NCBI GenBank assembly: GCA_964486865.1
Contig: CAZAOZ010000091.1
Location: 1 to 7,916 of the forward strand
Direction of reading: 5' to 3'
DNA: 7,916 nucleotides
From: Ga0077527 sp964486865
GTDB taxonomy: Bacteria; Pseudomonadota; Gammaproteobacteria; Burkholderiales; SG8-41
Part shown: one piece after another, positions 4,989 through 7,916 of the stretch
Position numbering within the stretch: the first letter of the stretch is position 1
Layout: each line of letters starts with the position of its first letter
Position numbers and translations under genes: made by a program
The notes under the pieces: model-generated
What the model was told of the DNA's origin: nothing
Databases searched by the model: none
Seen by the model: only the letters and a program-made list of their open reading frames with translations

Positions 4989-5879
4989 ATGAAAATAACT
5001 CTCATGCATTGCGGTCTGCGCGCCGTGGCGGCGCTGCTGCTCTGTGCGCAGGTCAGCCTCGCGCTGGCGCAGCTCACCGTCGAAATCATTCCGCTGAAAT
5101 ACCGCAACGGCGAGCAGGTGATCCCGGTGCTGCAGCCGCTGCTCGGGCGCGAATCCAGCATCAGCAACTTCCAGAACCAGCTGGTGATCCGCGCCACGCC
5201 CGCCGAACTGGCGCAGGTCAAGCGCGTGCTGGCGGGCATCGACACCGCGCCCAAGCGCCTGCTGATCACCGTACGCCAGGATGCCGATCTTGAGCGCGAC
5301 CGGCGCGAGGTGGAAGTATCGGGAAGTATCGGCAACGACCACGCGCGGGTCACCATCCCGGGCAGCGGCTCGCGCAGCGGTGGCAACGTCGTGTTGCGCG
5401 ACGGCGATGACCGGCTGCGTGCGCGCGTCATCGACAGCCAGCAGATCACCCGCGACCGCACCGCGCAGACCATCCAGGTGCTCGAAGGCCACAGCGCCTA
5501 CATCCGCACCGGCGAATCGCGCCCGGTGCCCAACCGGCAGGTGGTGCGCACGGTAATCAACGGCCAGATCGTCGATCGCGTCGTGGACCGCACCGAATAC
5601 CGCGACGCGAACACCGGCTTTCACGTGCTGCCGCGGGTGCAGGGCGACCGCGTGACGCTGGACATCAATCCGCAGCGCGAGAGTTTCGACGAGCAGCGCC
5701 GCGGCGCGGTCAACACGCAGCGCGTGGCAACGACAGTATCGGGGCGGCTCGGTGAATGGATCGACCTGGGCGGCATCGGGGATGCGCGCAGCGATGAACG
5801 CTCGGTGTTGCTCGGCCGCAGCACGGGCCGCGTCGACGACCGGCGCGGGGTGCAGGTCAAGGTTGAAGAAATGCCCTAG
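4989..5879 (+). CDS. Secreted secretin-like protein with short N domain
   Basis: This exported protein of 296 residues has a signal peptide (hydrophobic segment about 10-26, likely cleavage after ALA at 25-27). Residues about 29-82 (VEIIPLKYRNGEQVIPVLQP, then NQLVIRATPAELAQVKRVLAGID) closely resemble the secretin/NolW N-terminal short domain. The rest echoes a secretin core: LEGHSAYIRTGESRPVP near 165-181, then TGFHVLPRVQGDRVTLDINP near 209-228 and VSGRLGEWIDLGG near 248-260. Full secretins of type II/III secretion or type IV pili exceed 400 residues and carry several N domains and a complete beta-barrel. This protein is too short for that and is rich in Arg and Asp. Its function is unknown; it may be a periplasmic or outer-membrane accessory. 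ATG 4989 has a weak AGG upstream; ATG 5004 is an alternative. No secretion genes adjoin it; its divergent neighbour is a cell-wall endopeptidase. Confidence 0.8.
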   Translation: MKITLMHCGLRAVAALLLCAQVSLALAQLTVEIIPLKYRNGEQVIPVLQPLLGRESSISNFQNQLVIRATPAELAQVKRVLAGIDTAPKRLLITVRQDADLERDRREVEVSGSIGNDHARVTIPGSGSRSGGNVVLRDGDDRLRARVIDSQQITRDRTAQTIQVLEGHSAYIRTGESRPVPNRQVVRTVINGQIVDRVVDRTEYRDANTGFHVLPRVQGDRVTLDINPQRESFDEQRRGAVNTQRVATTVSGRLGEWIDLGGIGDARSDERSVLLGRSTGRVDDRRGVQVKVEEMP

Positions 5880-5981
5880 CTGCTGCCTGTGATTGCGCGG
5901 CAGGCTTCATCCTGCAAAATCAACCGCGCCGCTGATTGTCCATGGCAACGTGAAGTGATGCGGTTCGCCAGGCGCCGTGCA

Positions 5982-6782
5982 TCACAATCCCAACTCCTCA
6001 TCAGTCGCGCTATGGTCGTATTTATTCTTCGGTGGCCACGGACGCATGCGCCAATCGGGCTCGAAGGCAAAGGACGACCGCCGGCGATCCGGAAGCAATG
6101 CTCCGTTTCCGGCGCCCTTGGCATAGTCGTAGTAGAGCTTCACGATCTCTTCTTTCGTGACTTGCTGCGCAGCAGGATGTGATATGCAGGCATCGCGCCA
6201 CTGTTGCACGCGCGCAAACTGTTCATCAGCGGGTAACTGGAAGTCTTCGTAGTATTCGAGAAACCAGAAGCGCATGAAGAATGGCGTGAACACGGTTTCA
6301 GCCCATCCGAATTCCTCCCAGAGAAACGGGCCGGACGGGGCGTGCTCCATGAGGAAGTCATTCAGCCGCGCATATTGTTTCAGCATGCGCTCCTTGAAGT
6401 CGTCGCGCCGTTCGGGGTTTTGGTTCATCACATACCCGTAACCCTGGGCGGAAAACTCGCCTTCCATTCCTGTCAGCATGCGCTCTACGGCGCGCCGGTA
6501 CGGGTCGCGCTGCGCGACTGCGCGCTCAGGGAAAATTTCCTCGAGATACTGCAGGATAACCAGACTTTCCCTGATGATGTGACCCTCGGCGGTTTCCAGG
6601 ATGGGCAGTGCCGTAGTGCCGCGGGTCTTTTTCAGCAGCCAGTCAGGTCGTGGCCGGGTGACGTCGATGGCGCGGAAATCGACGTCGCTGCGACGGCCTT
6701 TCAGCGACAGCAGGATTTCCAGTCGCTGACAGAAGGGACAGACCGGAATGTGATGCACGGTCAGCTTGGCCGTGGCCGTCAT
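5982..6782 (-). CDS. Glutathione S-transferase family protein (CPFC type)
   Basis: This probable cytoplasmic thiol transferase or reductase uses glutathione. The product has 266 residues. The N-terminal thioredoxin-fold domain (about 6-82) has a glutaredoxin-like CPFC (15-18), the cis-proline region ALPIL (P60) and the glutathione-contact RES at 71-73. The helical C-terminal domain follows from about 95 and is rich in aromatics (FFMRFWFLEYYEDF). A cysteine at the active site is typical of omega or beta class and GST-like thiol oxidoreductases rather than Tyr/Ser classes. A C-terminal tail of about 40 residues (RRRSSFAFEPDWRMRPWPP) extends past the usual GST end. The ATG at 6782 is 41 bp downstream of the preceding membrane-protein gene on the same strand, so co-transcription is possible. 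No Shine-Dalgarno is evident. The substrate is unknown. Confidence 0.9.
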   Translation of the reverse strand: MTATAKLTVHHIPVCPFCQRLEILLSLKGRRSDVDFRAIDVTRPRPDWLLKKTRGTTALPILETAEGHIIRESLVILQYLEEIFPERAVAQRDPYRRAVERMLTGMEGEFSAQGYGYVMNQNPERRDDFKERMLKQYARLNDFLMEHAPSGPFLWEEFGWAETVFTPFFMRFWFLEYYEDFQLPADEQFARVQQWRDACISHPAAQQVTKEEIVKLYYDYAKGAGNGALLPDRRRSSFAFEPDWRMRPWPPKNKYDHSATDEELGL

Positions 6783-6823
6783 GTTGCGGGCGTATCACTC
6801 GTGTTTTGTTCCGGAGCTGCACG

Positions 6824-7210
6824 TCATGTTCTGGCCGCGTTTGACTTGAGCACCATGATCAGCATCAACAAGGCGCCGGCCAGCACAGTGAGCGATGCGA
6901 TGGCGAGAACCGGGTCGATCTGCGCCAAGGGAACGACATTGCCGTACAACAGCAACAAGCCCACAGAGATCACCGCGGCGCCCGCCTGATGCACCATGAA
7001 CTGCGCTTTGGCCAGGCCGGGCGTGCTGTCGCCGAGCCAGAGCTTGTGTATGACGCCATAAACGAGCGAAACAATGAAGCCGATCAGGAGAATGTGCGCA
7101 TGGGTAACGTGTTGCGTGTGATTGTGTGATGCCGCCATGAATATTCCCAGGCACATTCCGGCAACCGCATAACACAAGGACCAGACGAGGAACTTTCGGT
7201 CAAACCCCAT
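6824..7210 (-). CDS. Small four-helix His-rich membrane protein, oxidase subunit I-like
   Basis: This integral membrane protein of 128 residues has four predicted helices (about 8-26, 38-54, 70-89 and 100-121). Histidines cluster between helices 1 and 2 (29, 31, 34, 37, 39), with H55 at the end of helix 2 and H74 in helix 3. The HAHILLIGFIVSLVYGVIHKLW stretch (37-58) resembles a haem-ligating helix region of haem-copper oxidase subunit I, and short proteins of this style occur widely in proteobacteria without a known role. Haem or metal binding is inference only. The ATG at 7210 is chosen because an excellent AAGGAG lies 6 bp before it; an in-frame ATG at 7231 would place that Shine-Dalgarno inside the gene. 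The GST-family gene follows after 41 bp. Confidence 0.85.
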   Translation of the reverse strand: MGFDRKFLVWSLCYAVAGMCLGIFMAASHNHTQHVTHAHILLIGFIVSLVYGVIHKLWLGDSTPGLAKAQFMVHQAGAAVISVGLLLLYGNVVPLAQIDPVLAIASLTVLAGALLMLIMVLKSNAART

Positions 7211-7216
7211 TTTTTT

Positions 7217-7222
7217 CTCCTT
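7217..7222 (-). promoter_or_regulatory. Strong Shine-Dalgarno fixing the 7210 start
   Basis: Minus-strand AAGGAG is followed by six A residues and then ATG. It is the only strong ribosome-binding site in the window and decides between the ATGs at 7231 and 7210. The remainder of the 89-bp gap to the next gene upstream shows no clear promoter. Confidence 0.85.
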
Positions 7223-7299
7223 TGTTGGCATGGGTAAAACATGATTTTGATCGGGAGCGGAGATTCTGCCTGATGATCCGGCACGGTGTCATCGGCAAT

Positions 7300-7827
7300 T
7301 CAATCGGGCCGGCGTTTTTTGCGGACCATGCCCAGCATCAGCCAGATCGCCGTGCCGGCCAGCCCGCTGACAAAGCAGGCCTGGTACAGCGCGTCGATGG
7401 ATATCAGGCTCAACAATGCGTTATCCGCCGACCACGGCCGCAGCGGCAGCAGGTCGGCGTGCATGATGCTGTCGAACAAGACGTGGCTGTACGTGCCGAT
7501 AAAGGCGCCGGTCGCGGCAGCAGTGCGGATGACGGGTTCCGGCGAGCGCAGCCAGTGCAGCTTGTGGAATTCGAGTTCCTGATTCCAGCGCCGCAGTATC
7601 CGGTTGCACAACGGCGGCGCGAGCAGGAACACGGCTATGCCGATCAGCGTTGCCCCCAGGTAGGTATGCGTCCAGCCGTGCAGCACATCCGCGCCGCGCA
7701 TGATGCCGACCAGCGGCTCGATGTCCATCGCCACCTGCGCGATGCCGAACACCAGCACGCTGAAGTGGCGGCCGCCGGCGGCCTTGATGACCAGCGCGGG
7801 ACCCATGTGGAGGGGGGTGAAGGGCAT
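7300..7827 (-). CDS. Membrane-bound putative metal-dependent hydrolase (YdjM-like)
   Basis: This multi-pass inner-membrane protein of 175 residues has about four hydrophobic segments. The N-terminus MPFTPLHMGPAL and the motifs MDIEPL (D35), HGWTHTYLG (H50, H54) and YSHVLFDSIMH (H115, D119, H123) fit the His/Asp pattern of the PF04307 (YdjM) group of membrane proteins proposed to be metal-dependent hydrolases. No substrate is established for this group, so the function remains putative. The ATG at 7827 matches the conserved MPFTP start; no Shine-Dalgarno is visible. It ends in a basic tail (RKKRRPD). It is first of three minus-strand genes, but the 89-bp gap and the strong ribosome-binding site of the next gene leave shared transcription unproven. 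Confidence 0.8.
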   Translation of the reverse strand: MPFTPLHMGPALVIKAAGGRHFSVLVFGIAQVAMDIEPLVGIMRGADVLHGWTHTYLGATLIGIAVFLLAPPLCNRILRRWNQELEFHKLHWLRSPEPVIRTAAATGAFIGTYSHVLFDSIMHADLLPLRPWSADNALLSLISIDALYQACFVSGLAGTAIWLMLGMVRKKRRPD

Positions 7828-7849
7828 GGTGGTTGTGCGAGTTTATGTA

Positions 7850-7901
7850 GGGTGGGCAAAGCGTCCCCCAGGGGGACTTCCTCTGGGCGTAGCGTGCCCA
7901 C
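7850..7901. repeat. Palindromic intergenic repeat at the right edge
   Basis: GTGGGCA (7852-7858) and TGCCCAC (7895-7901) form the outer arms, with partly matching AAAGCG and TAGCG beside them. Inside lies a second palindrome TCCCCCAGGGGGA (7864-7876) that can also pair as CCAGGGGGA with TCCTCTGG (7868-7886). GGGTGGGCA...TGCCCAC elements are recurrent intergenic repeats in many proteobacterial genomes. This copy looks like such an element with an extra internal stem. It lies upstream of the YdjM-like gene and may continue past the window. Confidence 0.65.
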
Positions 7902-7916
7902 GCGGAAACAGTTTAG

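Noticed and set aside
4871..5473. N-terminal extension of the NlpC/P60 frame
   Set aside because: The extension is antisense to the secretin-like gene, and a complete signal peptide begins at the ATG at 4870.
4884..5624. Minus-strand frame of 246 codons opposite the secretin-like gene
   Set aside because: It shows no domain, whereas the plus-strand frame has a signal peptide and a recognisable secretin N-domain.
5900..5915. Small hairpin GCAGG/CCTGC after the secretin-like gene
   Set aside because: It has only five base pairs and no U-tract; it is too weak to call a terminator. The rest of the 102-bp gap at 5880-5981 shows nothing else.
5889..6182. Plus-strand frame of 97 codons
   Set aside because: It is mostly antisense to the 3' end of the GST-family gene and has no ribosome-binding site or domain.

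Overview
The window reads as chromosomal DNA from a GC-rich Gram-negative proteobacterium, most likely a betaproteobacterium. The basis is protein flavour (Sec signal peptides, a secretin-like periplasmic protein, a glutathione S-transferase), Fur-type iron operators, and CCCTCTCCC-type palindromic intergenic repeats. There is no sign of a plasmid, phage, transposase, CRISPR array or RNA gene. No gene-free stretch exceeds 300 bp.

Left part (160-4232): a complete ferric-iron ABC importer of the Fbp/Fut type, split into three separately oriented genes instead of one operon. The ATPase (fbpC, minus strand) is divergent from the fused two-domain permease (fbpB, plus strand). The permease is convergent with the periplasmic Fe(III)-binding protein (fbpA, minus strand). 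Two AT-rich gaps carry Fur boxes: one lies between the divergent fbpC and fbpB, and a pair lies upstream of fbpA. In both gaps a Fur-like box fills the 17-bp spacer of a good sigma-70 promoter, and the two spacers are similar in sequence. This suggests the scattered genes are co-regulated by iron. A 37-bp tandem duplication with GC-rich hairpins sits between the convergent 3' ends of fbpB and fbpA, and an inverted pair of palindromic repeats lies downstream of fbpC.

Middle part (4333-5879): a secreted NlpC/P60 cell-wall endopeptidase (minus) is divergent from a secreted protein (plus) with a secretin-type N-terminal short domain and a shortened secretin-core-like C-terminus. Both probably act in the periplasm.

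Right part (5982-7827): three minus-strand genes in a row. They encode a small multi-pass membrane protein with PF04307/YdjM-like histidine and aspartate motifs, a 128-residue four-helix histidine-rich membrane protein resembling a fragment of haem-copper oxidase subunit I, and a glutathione S-transferase-family protein with a CPFC active site. Another palindromic intergenic repeat lies at the right edge (7850-7901).

Most genes belong to known families. The points of interest are the split iron transporter with matching Fur-controlled promoters, promoter geometry suggesting leaderless transcripts for two genes, the secretin-like/NlpC pair, and the palindromic repeats.
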